Shown piece by piece: positions 45,001 through 53,203 of a stretch of 64,000 bases of DNA. The notes under the pieces were generated by a model that was not told the origin of the DNA, did not search any database, and worked only from the letters and a program-made list of their open reading frames with translations. Each line of letters starts with the position of its first letter. Position 1 is the first letter of the stretch. Made by a program: the position numbers and the translations under genes. This stretch comes from Anaerofilum sp. An201 (GTDB lineage: Bacteria; Bacillota; Clostridia; Oscillospirales; Ruminococcaceae), in assembly GCF_002160015.1 (NCBI RefSeq), contig NZ_NFJT01000009.1:42495-106494 (forward strand), given 5' to 3'.

Positions 45001-46384
45001 CGGCATGACCTATATTTACGATGCCGATAACCAATACACCGAAAACTATTGGAACACCGTAAATCCCCTGCGTCTGGCGGGTACAACGGTGGCGTCCTTC
45101 AACATTGGAAACGGTGCTCCGGACGGCTCCGGCTTTGCACAGGGAGGCGATTTCCGTTCCAATGAAAGCTGGGTTGGCGGAAGCGCGCTGGGCAATTACG
45201 GCATCAGCGGCATGTCCTTCACCGGAGAAACAAATGTTGTTGACGGTGCAGACACGTCCCAGATCTATGCACCCCAGCTGCGCGGCAAAAAATCCTGGTT
45301 TATGTTCGACAATGAGATTGTTTGCCTTGGCGCCGGGATTACCAATGCCGAAATGGATGTACCTGTGGAAACCACCATCGAAAATAAAAAGCTGAATGAG
45401 GATGCGAGCAACGCGTTTGTGGTGGACGGCGAGACCGTGCAGCTTACGCCGAAGGAAGCCGATGTGAAGGATCTGGTGGACGGCAGCGCAGATGTTTCGG
45501 GAACCGCCTTCAATAATGTCACCTGGGCGCATTTGGCCGGAACGAAAGCGGTTGGTACCGGATACTACTTCCCCAATGCGGGCACGCAGATCCAGGCGCG
45601 CCTTGCCAGGACTACCGGCAACTGGAGCGATGTGGGTACTCGCGAGGGCGAAAGCACCCAGAACTATCTGGAAATGTGGGTGGATCACGGCGTGAATCCC
45701 ACGGATGAAAGCTATAGTTATGTGCTGCTCCCCGAAAAGACAGAGGCAGAAACCAAAGCCTATGCGGAGAATCCCGAAATTGAAGTTCTGGAAAACACCA
45801 GTTCCATCCAGGCTGTTTATGACAAGAGCCTGAAAATGACCGGCATCAATTTCTGGAACAGCAATGGAGGAACGGTGGCCGGCGTAAGCAGCGACAAAGA
45901 GGCTTCTGTGATTCTGCAGGAAACCAGCGACGATACGCTGAAGATCGCGGTTTCCGATCCCACGATGAAAAACAAGGGAAATATTCAGATCACGGTAAAC
46001 AAACCGATCGTATCGGAAATCAAGCTGGACAGCAATGTGACTGTGGTGGAAAAGGACGAGAACCATATTGTCCTGCAGTTTGCGATGGCGGGAACCAACG
46101 GCAGCTCCTGCATGGCCGAATTCCAGATGGAAGCTTCTGTGGAGCCTGAGCCGACTGCTACCCCGGCACCGACGACTGAACCCCAGCCCACCGCCACTCC
46201 CGTGCCGACAGCTGTGCCGCAACCGTCTGCCGATCCCCAGCCCACAGAAGCGCCCTCTGCACCCGTGATTCCGCAGACGGGCGACAGCACCAATGTATTG
46301 CTTCTGCTCGTGGCCGGTTTGATGTTTGCAGGCGTGAGCGCAGTGATGGTATACCGCAGAAAACGCAGCGATTCTAATACCTGA
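42074..46384 (+). CDS. cell wall-anchored polysaccharide lyase, family 8 (hyaluronate/chondroitin/xanthan lyase type)
   Basis: A 1436-residue secreted enzyme. The signal peptide covers about residues 1-38. The alpha-toroid catalytic domain spans about 545-930, with the aromatic patch N660-W-W, N725 in QGANIIDCST, H786 and Y795 in DGSYLDHISVPYLGAYG, and R849/R853 in GRSVSR, which match the Asn-His-Tyr-Arg machinery of PL8. The following beta domain contains GKKSWFMFDNEIVCLGAGI (1071-1089). Near the N-terminus a second copy, GVKSWFFFDNEILCLGADI (120-138), precedes the catalytic domain, and an Ig-like region lies at about 400-540. After a Pro/Thr linker comes IPQTGD (1399-1404), a hydrophobic span and RRKR, a sortase signal. 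It should cleave uronic-acid polysaccharides by beta-elimination at the cell surface. The exact substrate is unknown. Confidence 0.93.
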   Translation: MLKKKLQRGLSVMLAAAIGGANVVAVPMPFLAAEPSQAAVETEKYKAAVDLSTGSLTFQNLIHTGNGWNNTEKSMIPGATMMLDADGNSRAADVVMESTLNNTGANAGVSGVRMSGELQGVKSWFFFDNEILCLGADIANTGSTQDKVINVVDNVLVTESTYAALTNPANGYRNILDAVAATDARYSWAPVVDTVTQGKHARNWLTASGIAPSGSNKPLEWGYIFSDGITNSKVFYRFPTEGTEQVQSFELWVEPVNGAYNYTLSAGGSQNDYNNGVPAKTSNQVISNTKELQAAENTAQGVVAVNKWVDGEVQVPNSLANLTLNQAASVWMKKDFSDNTTVLTVAKPSQPTSQYIDITMDTVADTVEEIGQAGALVESSVEGGKVTLKLDTTKMDAPVSIKLTEKELEIVTGEDIQLVKGNSVQILTPENFSGEVVWNVKFLKYDGTFLRNSGYQKIKRELKEGEVDGTRTAGDADGSHLLELRTVPSGVVLTGKNKGTVVVTATDSTGQQKRWNVEILYEDPANLPAVTSEDFEKIRQTWRESLIGSNLEAEAGGPEILENLNKEAEEIWNSYAYKGQDTCAGIPWPQQEGEAGNPDTPYEDDAVEFRPAFKNVLAMAKAYAAEGGKLYQDPALLSDMINILDYLCTACYAPKSQTDNWWTWEIGLPKDLIPALMLIYDDLTQEQVMRYTEALYFFQPDPFHEGVINTASTHGQGYRTAQGANIIDCSTTAVGLGALREDNELVYIGMQASSGTFVINTVKDSSLIAKEGYASGFYPDGSYLDHISVPYLGAYGIEFMKGAVKIPSLLAGTPWQYPAEVQQNMESYVVDGFGNGIYNGMLLDSLKGRSVSRPASSNQAAGREAMTIILQLVDSFTEPAKSTTLSALKLWLQKDPGFVDSLSGAEYVAVKQKAKEILADDSIEAKVSPTHVSYSLMDRAIHRTNDYLFAVSMYSERIQNTEIMNHENRFGWHQNNGMTYIYDADNQYTENYWNTVNPLRLAGTTVASFNIGNGAPDGSGFAQGGDFRSNESWVGGSALGNYGISGMSFTGETNVVDGADTSQIYAPQLRGKKSWFMFDNEIVCLGAGITNAEMDVPVETTIENKKLNEDASNAFVVDGETVQLTPKEADVKDLVDGSADVSGTAFNNVTWAHLAGTKAVGTGYYFPNAGTQIQARLARTTGNWSDVGTREGESTQNYLEMWVDHGVNPTDESYSYVLLPEKTEAETKAYAENPEIEVLENTSSIQAVYDKSLKMTGINFWNSNGGTVAGVSSDKEASVILQETSDDTLKIAVSDPTMKNKGNIQITVNKPIVSEIKLDSNVTVVEKDENHIVLQFAMAGTNGSSCMAEFQMEASVEPEPTATPAPTTEPQPTATPVPTAVPQPSADPQPTEAPSAPVIPQTGDSTNVLLLLVAGLMFAGVSAVMVYRRKRSDSNT

Positions 46385-46472
46385 TTTCTCGGCGGATTCA
46401 TGCAATATTTGCCTGTCAGGGGACGGATGAGGCGAAAGCCTTCCCGTTGTATAACCTGACCGGGCATCGGAC

Positions 46473-46517
46473 GGGCCGCAAAAGCACTGTGTGCTTTTGC
46501 GGCCCGTTACTTTTTTA
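46473..46517 (+). terminator. terminator after the lyase gene
   Basis: GGGCCGCAAAAGCAC and GTGCTTTTGCGGCCC form a 15-bp perfect stem with a 3-base loop, followed by GTTACTTTTTT. Confidence 0.92.
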
Positions 46518-46626
46518 TAACCCATCTTCCGTTCTTTTTAAGGGAACAAGAAAAAAGCAAGATTTTCGGACGCACCAACCGGGCGGTTCTATGGTATGAT
46601 AGAAATACTCACAGGGAGGTGAGAAG

Positions 46627-49278
46627 ATGAACAGAGACCGCACCATTCACCGGCGTGTTCTCGACTACGCCTACATGGACACAGACACGCTCCGCCGGGA
46701 CTTCCATCTCTCGGCGCAGGGATACAGCGACGCACAGGCAGAGGAAAGCCGCGCCGAATACGGCAGAAACATCCTGTCCGGCCGTGCGGCGGATACGGTA
46801 TTGTACCGGCTGCGCAGGGCGTTTATCAATCCCTTTGCGGTCATTTTGTTTGTGCTGGCCAGTATTTCCTTTGTTACGGATGTCCTGCTGGCGTCCAATT
46901 TCAGCCGCGACATGACCACCGTGTTCATCATTCTGTCGATGCTGCTGCTCAGCGGCACGGTGCGGTTTGTGCAGGAAATGCGCGCAAAGCAGGTGGCAGA
47001 CCGCCTCACCGGGATGATTGCGTCCAATGCACTGGTCCGCAGAAACGGGCGCTGGATCGAGATCTCCTCCACCGAGCTGGTGGTGGGCGACGCAGTTCGC
47101 CTCTTTGCGGGGGACCGTGTTCCGGCCGACATCCGGCTCACCGCGGCAAACGACCTGTTTGTGTCCCAGTCGGTCATCACGGGCGAAAGTGCGATTCTGG
47201 AGAAAAACGCCGGCGCTCTTTCGCAGGGAAAGCCGCGCTCCTATGCCGAATACAGCAACATTGCCTTCATGGGCTCCTCGGTCATCGGGGGAACGGGGGA
47301 GGGCGTTGTGCTCGCGGTGGGGCAGGACACTGTCTACGGCGGGTTCACCGGAACACAGGCAAGCCGCAAAAACGGGTTCGATCAGGGTGCCGGGTCCATC
47401 GCGTGGGTGCTGATCCGGTTTATGGCGGTGCTGGTGCCGGTGGTCTTTGTCGCCTGCGGCCTGACGCAGGGGGACTGGCTGGCCGCGTTTCTGTTTGCGC
47501 TGTCGGTGGCGGTGGGCCTGACGCCGGAGATGCTGCCGATGGTCATTAATGCATGCCTTGCCAAAGGCGGTGCGGCGATGGAAAAAAAGCAGACAGTCGT
47601 CAAAAACAGCAACGCCATGCAGGGGTTCGGCAGCATGGACATCCTGTGCGTGGACAAGACCGGCACCCTCACCGGCGACGTCATCTCGCTGGAATACTAC
47701 ATGGACATTCTGGGCAACGAAAGCGAGAAGGTACTGGATTTTTCCTGCCTCAACAGCCTGTACCACACCGGTGTGCGCAACCATCTGGACACTGCCATCC
47801 TGAAGTGCCGCGAAATGCCGGGACGCGGCGCACACTTTCAAAAGCTGGCGGAGGAGCACCCGAAGCTGGACGAAAAGCCGTTTGACTACGAGCGCAGATT
47901 TGCCAGCGTGCTGGTGAAGGGCAGCGGGGAAAACCTGCTGCTGGTCAAGGGCAGTCTGGAGGAGGTGTGCCGCCGGTGCAGCCGGGTGGAATACAGAGGC
48001 AGCCGCAGCGGGATGGAGGATGGACTTGCCAGCGTCCATGCGATCGTGGACGAGATGCTGGAGGACGGCATGAAGGTGCTGGCGGTGGCGTACAAGCCGC
48101 TGCAGGGAGATCAGATCACCGCTGCCGACGAGCAGGACCTCATCCTGCTGGGGTATCTGGCCTTTTTCGACGCCCCCAAGCGCACCGCTGCCGACGCCAT
48201 CTGCAAGCTGCAGCAGCTGCATGTGGGGGTGCGGGTGCTCACCGGCGACCAGAAAAGCGTCGCGGTGTCCATCTGCCGCAGGCTGGGCATCGACACCGCC
48301 CGCACCCTCACCGGCGAGCAGCTGGAACGCCTGACCGATGACGAGCTTCCGGTTGTTGTCGAGCGCACCGCCGTGTTTGCGGAGCTGTCTCCCCGGCAGA
48401 AGGTGCACATCCTGCAAACCCTGCAAGCCAACGGGCATACGGTGGGCTTTTTGGGGGACGGCATGAACGATCTGCCCGCCATTGTGGAGTCGGATGTGGG
48501 AATCTCGGTGGATACAGCGGCCGAGGCGGTCAAGGAAGGCGCCGACGTCATTTTGCTGAAAAAAGACCTGAACGTGCTGGAGGAGGGCATCCAGGAGGGC
48601 CGCAAAGCCTTTGCCAATGTGTCCAAGTATATCCGCATCACGGCGTCCTCCAACTTCGGCAATATCCTTTCCATCGTGATTGCCAGTGTGTTTCTGCCCT
48701 TTTTCCCGATGGCGTCGGTCCAGCTGCTGCTGCTGAATCTGCTGTACGACATGCTGTGCCTTGTGCTGCCGTGGGATCACGTGGACAGGGAGGTGTGCGC
48801 CAGACCGCTGGAGTGGTCCGGCCGGACGCTGGGACGCTTTATGCGGTTTTTCGGTCCGGTCAGCTCGGTGTTTGACATTGCCACCTTTGCCTGGCTGTTT
48901 TTTGTGCTGTGTCCCTCGGTCTGCGGCGGCAGCTTTGCTTCGCTGGCGGGAAGTGCGGAGCAGCTCCGGTTCATCGCACTGTTTCAGACAGGGTGGTTTC
49001 TGGAATCCATGTGGACCCAGGTGATGATCCTGCATCTGCTGCGCACCCGGAAGGTGCCGCTGCTGCAAAGCAGGCCGTCCTTTCCGGTGATGCTGGTCAC
49101 AACGCTGGGCATTCTGTTCTTCACTGTCCTCACCTTCACGCCGGTGGGCGGTCTGATCGGTCTCACCGCCCTGCCGCCTGCGTATTTCGGCTTTCTGGTG
49201 GGGATTGTCCTGCTGTACCTGCTGCTGGTCACGCTGGCAAAAAGCTGGTATATCAAAAAATACCATGAGCTGCTCTGA
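46627..49278 (+). CDS. mgtA: MgtA-type P-type ATPase (first copy)
   Basis: An 883-residue magnesium-importing-type (P3B) ATPase. An N-terminal cation ATPase segment is followed by the actuator with the TGE loop in VITGESAILEK, phosphorylation site DKTGTLTGD (D343), nucleotide-binding domain with the KGSLEEV motif, and the hinge FLGDGMNDLPA. Ten membrane spans can be drawn; [13 protein letters not shown] is the M4 ion-binding signature of MgtA. It has a GGGAGG site and its -10-like TATGAT is at 46595. It lies 18 bp before the winged-helix gene. The transported ion is Mg2+ by family. Confidence 0.93.
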   Translation: MNRDRTIHRRVLDYAYMDTDTLRRDFHLSAQGYSDAQAEESRAEYGRNILSGRAADTVLYRLRRAFINPFAVILFVLASISFVTDVLLASNFSRDMTTVFIILSMLLLSGTVRFVQEMRAKQVADRLTGMIASNALVRRNGRWIEISSTELVVGDAVRLFAGDRVPADIRLTAANDLFVSQSVITGESAILEKNAGALSQGKPRSYAEYSNIAFMGSSVIGGTGEGVVLAVGQDTVYGGFTGTQASRKNGFDQGAGSIAWVLIRFMAVLVPVVFVACGLTQGDWLAAFLFALSVAVGLTPEMLPMVINACLAKGGAAMEKKQTVVKNSNAMQGFGSMDILCVDKTGTLTGDVISLEYYMDILGNESEKVLDFSCLNSLYHTGVRNHLDTAILKCREMPGRGAHFQKLAEEHPKLDEKPFDYERRFASVLVKGSGENLLLVKGSLEEVCRRCSRVEYRGSRSGMEDGLASVHAIVDEMLEDGMKVLAVAYKPLQGDQITAADEQDLILLGYLAFFDAPKRTAADAICKLQQLHVGVRVLTGDQKSVAVSICRRLGIDTARTLTGEQLERLTDDELPVVVERTAVFAELSPRQKVHILQTLQANGHTVGFLGDGMNDLPAIVESDVGISVDTAAEAVKEGADVILLKKDLNVLEEGIQEGRKAFANVSKYIRITASSNFGNILSIVIASVFLPFFPMASVQLLLLNLLYDMLCLVLPWDHVDREVCARPLEWSGRTLGRFMRFFGPVSSVFDIATFAWLFFVLCPSVCGGSFASLAGSAEQLRFIALFQTGWFLESMWTQVMILHLLRTRKVPLLQSRPSFPVMLVTTLGILFFTVLTFTPVGGLIGLTALPPAYFGFLVGIVLLYLLLVTLAKSWYIKKYHELL

Positions 49279-49296
49279 GAAAGGAGGAATCCGTCT

Positions 49297-49793
49297 GTGA
49301 AAAAGAAAATTGGCTTTATCTGTCTGGATTCCTCCCTGACGGGGTGGCTGCTGGAAAAGCTGCGCCTTTCGCCGCCGGACACGCCCGCCGCACAGGAACT
49401 GCGGCAGGGGCTGTCGGAGCTGCTGGACGGCACGGCGAATTCCCTGATGCTGGAGCTGGGCGAGGAGGAGATCTCCCTCCCGGTCAGCGATACCATCCGC
49501 TGCGGCGAGCTTTCGATCGACCCCCGGCTGCGCCGTGTGATCCGGGACGGGCGGGAGATCCCGCTCACGCCCAAGGAGTTCGACATCCTGTATTTTCTGG
49601 CGCGCAACCGTGGGGGGTGTTCACCAAGGAGCAGATCTACCAGGCGGTGTGGGAGGGCGACTATCTGCTGGACGACAGCAACATCATGGCGTTCATCCGC
49701 AAGCTGCGCAAGAAAATCGAGCCGAACCCCGACGCACCCGAATATATACGCACCATCTGGGGCATCGGCTATACCTTCAACGACAGGCTGTAA
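49297..49793 (+). pseudogene. OmpR/PhoB-type winged-helix regulator with a frameshift
   Basis: The first frame (from GTG 49297) gives KKKIGFICLDSSLTGWLLEKL ... in parts, then TPKEFDILYFLARNRGG and goes off family at the run GGGGGG (49612-49617). The next frame continues VFTKEQIYQAVWEGDYLLD and SNIMAFIRKLRKKIE to YIRTIWGIGYTF, the wing and recognition helix, and ends at 49793. One extra G would restore a 165-residue protein. The N-terminal 85 residues are not a receiver domain, so this is a one-component regulator. It lies between two mgtA genes and may control them. The shift may be a sequencing error, a real lesion or phase variation. Confidence 0.85.
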
Positions 49794-49810
49794 CAATACT
49801 TTCTGACCAG

Positions 49811-49862
49811 ATCGCAAGGAAATCGCAAGGTTTTGACCATGTGATTTTCCTTGCGATTTTTG
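49811..49862 (+). terminator. terminator with two alternative 5' arms after the winged-helix gene
   Basis: Two copies of ATCGCAAGG stand in tandem (49811-49830), and either can pair with TTTTCCTTGCGAT (49845-49857), which runs into TTTTTGT. The longer pairing uses the first copy (ATCGCAAGGAAA). Confidence 0.72.
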
Positions 49863-49938
49863 TATGCTGGAATGGCCGGGAAGCGCGGCGCACAAACGCC
49901 CGCCCCGGCGTCCAATCCATAAACGGGAGGTGAACGGC

Positions 49939-50010
49939 ATGGAATCTGACGGCAGTCCGGGAGGAGGCAGAGCAGGGCGGTACACCGGCAGATTTCTGTC
50001 TGCCGTGTAA
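49939..50010 (+). CDS. possible 23-residue leader peptide of the second mgtA
   Basis: An ATG at 49939 has GGGAGGTGA 5-7 bases upstream, as good as any in the window. The frame is 23 codons, rich in Gly, Ser and Arg (MESDGSPGGGRAGRYTGRF then LSAV), and stops at 50010. Eleven bases later CCCTG-agaaaagag-CAGGG (50021-50039) can fold over the 5' part of the mgtA2 ribosome binding site AGGGAGG. A leader peptide that regulates mgtA in response to ions would be analogous to MgtL of enterobacteria, but no sequence similarity is implied. Confidence 0.5.
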   Translation: MESDGSPGGGRAGRYTGRFLSAV

Positions 50011-50050
50011 AGCCTGCCTGCCCTGAGAAAAGAGCAGGGAGGTAAGACCA

Positions 50051-52816
50051 ATGAACAAGAAAGAAAATCGCATGGCCGCTCGGCAGGCGGCGGAAAAAGC
50101 AGCTGTCCGCGAGGAGCAGAACCGCCGGATCGAGTATGCAGCCGCCAATCCGGTCAAGGATGTGCTGAAGCATCTGCACACCACGCTGTGCGGGCTTGAT
50201 GCCGAAACGGTGTCCGAGAATCGCGCCCAATACGGCAGCAACAAGGTGACCCACGAAAAAAAGAAATCCCTTCCCAGGCGGCTGGCAGGCGCGTTTGTGA
50301 ATCCGTTCACCGTTGTGCTGTTCTGCCTAGCGCTTGTGTCCACCATCACGGATATGATTTTTCCCTATTTTTCGCTGTTCGGCAGCACACCGGAGGATTT
50401 CGACTGCCTTACCGTGGTCATCATCCTCACAATGGTGCTGATTTCCGGCACACTGCGGTTTGTGCAGGAATCCCGCAGCGGCAGCGCGGCGGAAAAGCTG
50501 CTGGCCATGATCACCACCACCTGCACCGTCACCCGCAGGGGCGAGGAAAAGGCGGAGATCCCGATGGACGATCTGGTGGTGGGGGATATCGTGCACCTGT
50601 CCGCCGGGGATATGATTCCCGCCGACCTGCGCATTCTGGAGGCGAAGGACCTGTTCGTCAGCCAGGCGAGTCTTACCGGTGAGAGCGAGCCGGTGGAAAA
50701 AACGCCCTATATGAGCGAGCCGAAGGAGAGCGTCACCGAATATTCCAATATCGCGTTCATGGGCAGCAATGTGATCTCCGGCAGCGCCACCGCGGTGGCC
50801 GTCTGTGTGGGCGACAACACCCTGTTCGGTTCGATGGCGTCCGCTGTGGCGGGGGAGGCAGTGGAAACCAGTTTCACCAAGGGCGTGAACGCGGTTTCCT
50901 GGGTGCTGATCCGGTTTATGATGGTGATGGTCCCGCTGGTGTTCTTCATCAACGGCCTGACAAAAGGGGATTGGCTGGGCGCGTTTCTGTTCGGTATCTC
51001 CATCGCCGTCGGCCTGACGCCGGAGATGCTGCCCATGATCGTGACCACCTGCCTTGCCAAGGGCGCGGTTTCGATGAGCAAAAAGCAGACCATCGTCAAA
51101 AACCTGAATTCTATCCAGAACTTCGGCGCGATGGACATCCTCTGCACCGACAAGACCGGCACCCTTACGCAGGACAAGGTGGTGCTGGAATACCACCTGA
51201 ACGTAAACGGGGCGGACGATACACGGGTACTGCGCCATGCATATCTGAACAGCTATTTCCAGACCGGCTACAAGAATCTGATGGATCTGGCGATCATCCA
51301 CAAGACGGAGGAGGCGGAAGCGGAAGACCCCCGCCTGACCGACCTGTCCGAAAGCTATGTAAAGGTGGACGAAATCCCGTTTGACTTCACCCGCCGCCGC
51401 CTCACCACCGTGGTACAGGACAAGACCGGCAAAACCCAGATGGTGACAAAAGGCGCGGTGGAGGAGATGCTCTCCATCTGTTCCTTTGCCGAGTGCGACG
51501 GCGCGGTCCGGCCGCTCACCGACGAGATCCGCGCCCGCATCCTGCAAACGGTGGACGATCTCAACGACAAGGGCTTCCGCGTGCTGGCCATTGCGCAGAA
51601 GAGCAATCCGTCCCCGGCGGGCGCGTTCGGCGTTAAGGACGAGTGCGACATGGTGCTGATCGGGTATCTGGCCTTCCTCGACCCGCCCAAGGAGTCCACT
51701 GCGGACGCCATCCGCGCGCTGAAGGAGCACGGCGTCACCACCAAGATCCTCACCGGCGACAACGACAAGGTTACCCGCACCATCTGCCGGCAGGTGGGCC
51801 TGAAGGTGCGCAATATGCTGCTTGGCTCCGACGTGGAAAAGATGAGCGACGCAGAACTGGCCAGAGCAGCGGAATCCACCGATGTGTTTGCCAAGCTCAC
51901 GCCCGAGCAGAAAGCGCGCGTTGTGTCGGTGCTGCGGGAAAACGGCCATACCGTCGGGTTCATGGGGGACGGCATCAACGACGCCGCGGCGATGAAATCG
52001 GCTGACATCGGCATCTCGGTGGACACCGCCGTGGACGTGGCAAAGGAATCGGCCGACATCATCCTGCTGGAAAAGGACCTGATGGTGCTGGAGCAGGGCA
52101 TCATCGAAGGCCGCAAAACCTACGCCAACATGATCAAATACATCAAGATGACGGCGTCCTCCAACTTCGGCAATATGTTCTCGGTGCTGGCGGCCTCCGC
52201 TTTGCTGCCATTCCTGCCGATGATGAGCGTGCATCTGATCTTCCTGAATCTGATCTACGATCTGTCCTGCACCGCCATCCCCTGGGACAACGTGGACGAG
52301 GAATTCATCGCAAAGCCCCGCAAATGGGACGCCTCCAGTGTGGGCAGCTTCATGATCTGGATCGGACCCACCAGCTCCATCTTCGACTTCACCACCTATA
52401 TCTTCATGTACTTTGTATTCTGCCCGCTGTTTGTATCGCACGGTGTGCTGTTCAACGACCTTCCCAACCATTACAGCGGCGCACAGCTGGCGCAGATGCA
52501 GGCGGCCTATATGGGGCTGTTCCAGGCCGGCTGGTTCGTGGAGTCGATGTGGAGCCAGACACTGGTGATCCACATGATCCGCACTCCCAAGCTGCCCTTC
52601 TTCCAGAGCCGCGCCTCCGCTCCGCTGACCCTGCTGACCCTCACCGGCATCACGGTGCTCACCGTCATTCCGTTCACCCCGTTCGGCGCGATGCTGGGTT
52701 TTGTGGCTCTTCCCGCCGCCTATTTTGCCTACCTGATTCCCTGCATTCTGCTGTATATGGTGCTGGCAACCAGTCTGAAAAAAGCGTATGTGCGTCATTA
52801 TGGCGAGCTGCTGTGA
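50051..52816 (+). CDS. mgtA: MgtA-type P-type ATPase (second copy)
   Basis: A 921-residue P3B-type ATPase, a paralog of the protein at 46627-49278. It has [11 protein letters not shown], phosphorylation site DKTGTLTQD (D367), KGAVEEM, and hinge [17 protein letters not shown] in parts, plus the M4 signature [13 protein letters not shown]. The N-terminal extension is longer and charged ([16 protein letters not shown]). The C-terminal six membrane spans end [13 protein letters not shown], close to the ending of copy 1. It is followed 18 bp later by a small membrane protein gene. It should import Mg2+. Confidence 0.94.
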   Translation: MNKKENRMAARQAAEKAAVREEQNRRIEYAAANPVKDVLKHLHTTLCGLDAETVSENRAQYGSNKVTHEKKKSLPRRLAGAFVNPFTVVLFCLALVSTITDMIFPYFSLFGSTPEDFDCLTVVIILTMVLISGTLRFVQESRSGSAAEKLLAMITTTCTVTRRGEEKAEIPMDDLVVGDIVHLSAGDMIPADLRILEAKDLFVSQASLTGESEPVEKTPYMSEPKESVTEYSNIAFMGSNVISGSATAVAVCVGDNTLFGSMASAVAGEAVETSFTKGVNAVSWVLIRFMMVMVPLVFFINGLTKGDWLGAFLFGISIAVGLTPEMLPMIVTTCLAKGAVSMSKKQTIVKNLNSIQNFGAMDILCTDKTGTLTQDKVVLEYHLNVNGADDTRVLRHAYLNSYFQTGYKNLMDLAIIHKTEEAEAEDPRLTDLSESYVKVDEIPFDFTRRRLTTVVQDKTGKTQMVTKGAVEEMLSICSFAECDGAVRPLTDEIRARILQTVDDLNDKGFRVLAIAQKSNPSPAGAFGVKDECDMVLIGYLAFLDPPKESTADAIRALKEHGVTTKILTGDNDKVTRTICRQVGLKVRNMLLGSDVEKMSDAELARAAESTDVFAKLTPEQKARVVSVLRENGHTVGFMGDGINDAAAMKSADIGISVDTAVDVAKESADIILLEKDLMVLEQGIIEGRKTYANMIKYIKMTASSNFGNMFSVLAASALLPFLPMMSVHLIFLNLIYDLSCTAIPWDNVDEEFIAKPRKWDASSVGSFMIWIGPTSSIFDFTTYIFMYFVFCPLFVSHGVLFNDLPNHYSGAQLAQMQAAYMGLFQAGWFVESMWSQTLVIHMIRTPKLPFFQSRASAPLTLLTLTGITVLTVIPFTPFGAMLGFVALPAAYFAYLIPCILLYMVLATSLKKAYVRHYGELL

Positions 52817-52834
52817 GAAAGGAGAGATGTACCT

Positions 52835-53041
52835 GTGACCTGGACAACTATCTGGATGAAGCTGTTTGGAGCCACCACGCTGTGGGGGCTGGATATGGGA
52901 TTCTGGGCGGCGATGGCGGTCGTCTGCCTGATCGTGATTCTGATGAATGCAGTGTTCTGGAGCATGAAGCCGGAGAAAACCGACGCCGACAAAGACGATA
53001 CATGCAATGAATTCCTGAAAGATCCCAACCAGTATACTTGA
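52835..53041 (+). CDS. small single-span membrane protein next to mgtA
   Basis: A 68-residue protein started by GTG with AAGGAGAGA 8-9 bases upstream. It has one hydrophobic span at about residues 18-42 (GLDMGFWAAMAVVCLIVIL) after an aromatic N-terminus (TWTTIWMKLFG), and an acidic, Lys-containing tail (KPEKTDADKDDTCNEF). It follows mgtA2 by 18 bp with the same kind of spacing and ribosome binding site as copy 1 has to its regulator. No family was recognised. A role as an accessory or stability factor of the ATPase is inferred from position and size. Confidence 0.7.
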   Translation: MTWTTIWMKLFGATTLWGLDMGFWAAMAVVCLIVILMNAVFWSMKPEKTDADKDDTCNEFLKDPNQYT

Positions 53042-53066
53042 AATCGACCGCAAGGTCTGCTATATT
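53038..53066 (+). promoter_or_regulatory. sigma-A promoter of the MFS transporter gene
   Basis: TTGAAA (53038-53043), 17 bases, TATATT (53061-53066). The -35 box overlaps the stop codon of the small membrane protein. Confidence 0.8.
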
Positions 53067-53104
53067 CTTAGTATCCTGTTTATAAAGAAAGAAGCATCGC
53101 TGCT

Positions 53105-53203
53105 ATGAAAAGTCCGACCTGATTGTACGCACATCGCTGATTGCACAGCGCCATCCAAAGGGCGTCTGTTTGCCATGTGTACAATTCAGGAAGGACTTTT
53201 TAT
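53105..53203 (+). promoter_or_regulatory. structured leader RNA covering the MFS ribosome binding site (candidate attenuator)
   Basis: An imperfect inverted repeat, 53108-53134 against 53175-53201, pairs AAAAGTCC with GGACTTTT, CCTGA with TCAGG, TTGTAC with GTACAA and ACAT with ATGT. The 3' arm contains the Shine-Dalgarno AGGAAGGA of the MFS gene. Between the arms is a second hairpin CGCTG-attgca-CAGCG (53135-53150) and a weak GCC/GGC pair. A five-codon ORF, ATG at 53105 to TGA at 53120-53122 (M-K-S-P-T), begins upstream and ends within the 5' arm, and a ten-codon ORF (53175-53207) ends on the MFS start (ATGA). This arrangement resembles translational attenuators of drug-resistance genes. Confidence 0.6.

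Noticed and set aside
46400..46460. A 19-codon ORF after the lyase gene
   Set aside because: It lacks a ribosome binding site and overlaps the approach to the terminator.
42227..46525. A 1432-codon open frame antisense to the lyase gene
   Set aside because: It has no ribosome binding site, no recognisable domain, and mirrors the codon pattern of the sense gene, which has clear PL8 motifs, a signal peptide and a sortase signal. Long antisense frames also shadow both mgtA genes, the 5'-nucleotidase and the LTA-synthase-like gene.
46517..46626. Mg2+-sensing M-box riboswitch ahead of the first mgtA
   Set aside because: Only about 110 bp lie between the terminator and the gene, and no M-box core is seen.
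49612..49620. Programmed -1 ribosomal frameshift in the winged-helix gene
   Set aside because: The zero-frame codons CGT GGG GGG TGT do not form a canonical X XXY YYZ slippery site, and no strong downstream stem or pseudoknot is evident; a lesion, phase variation or sequencing error is simpler.
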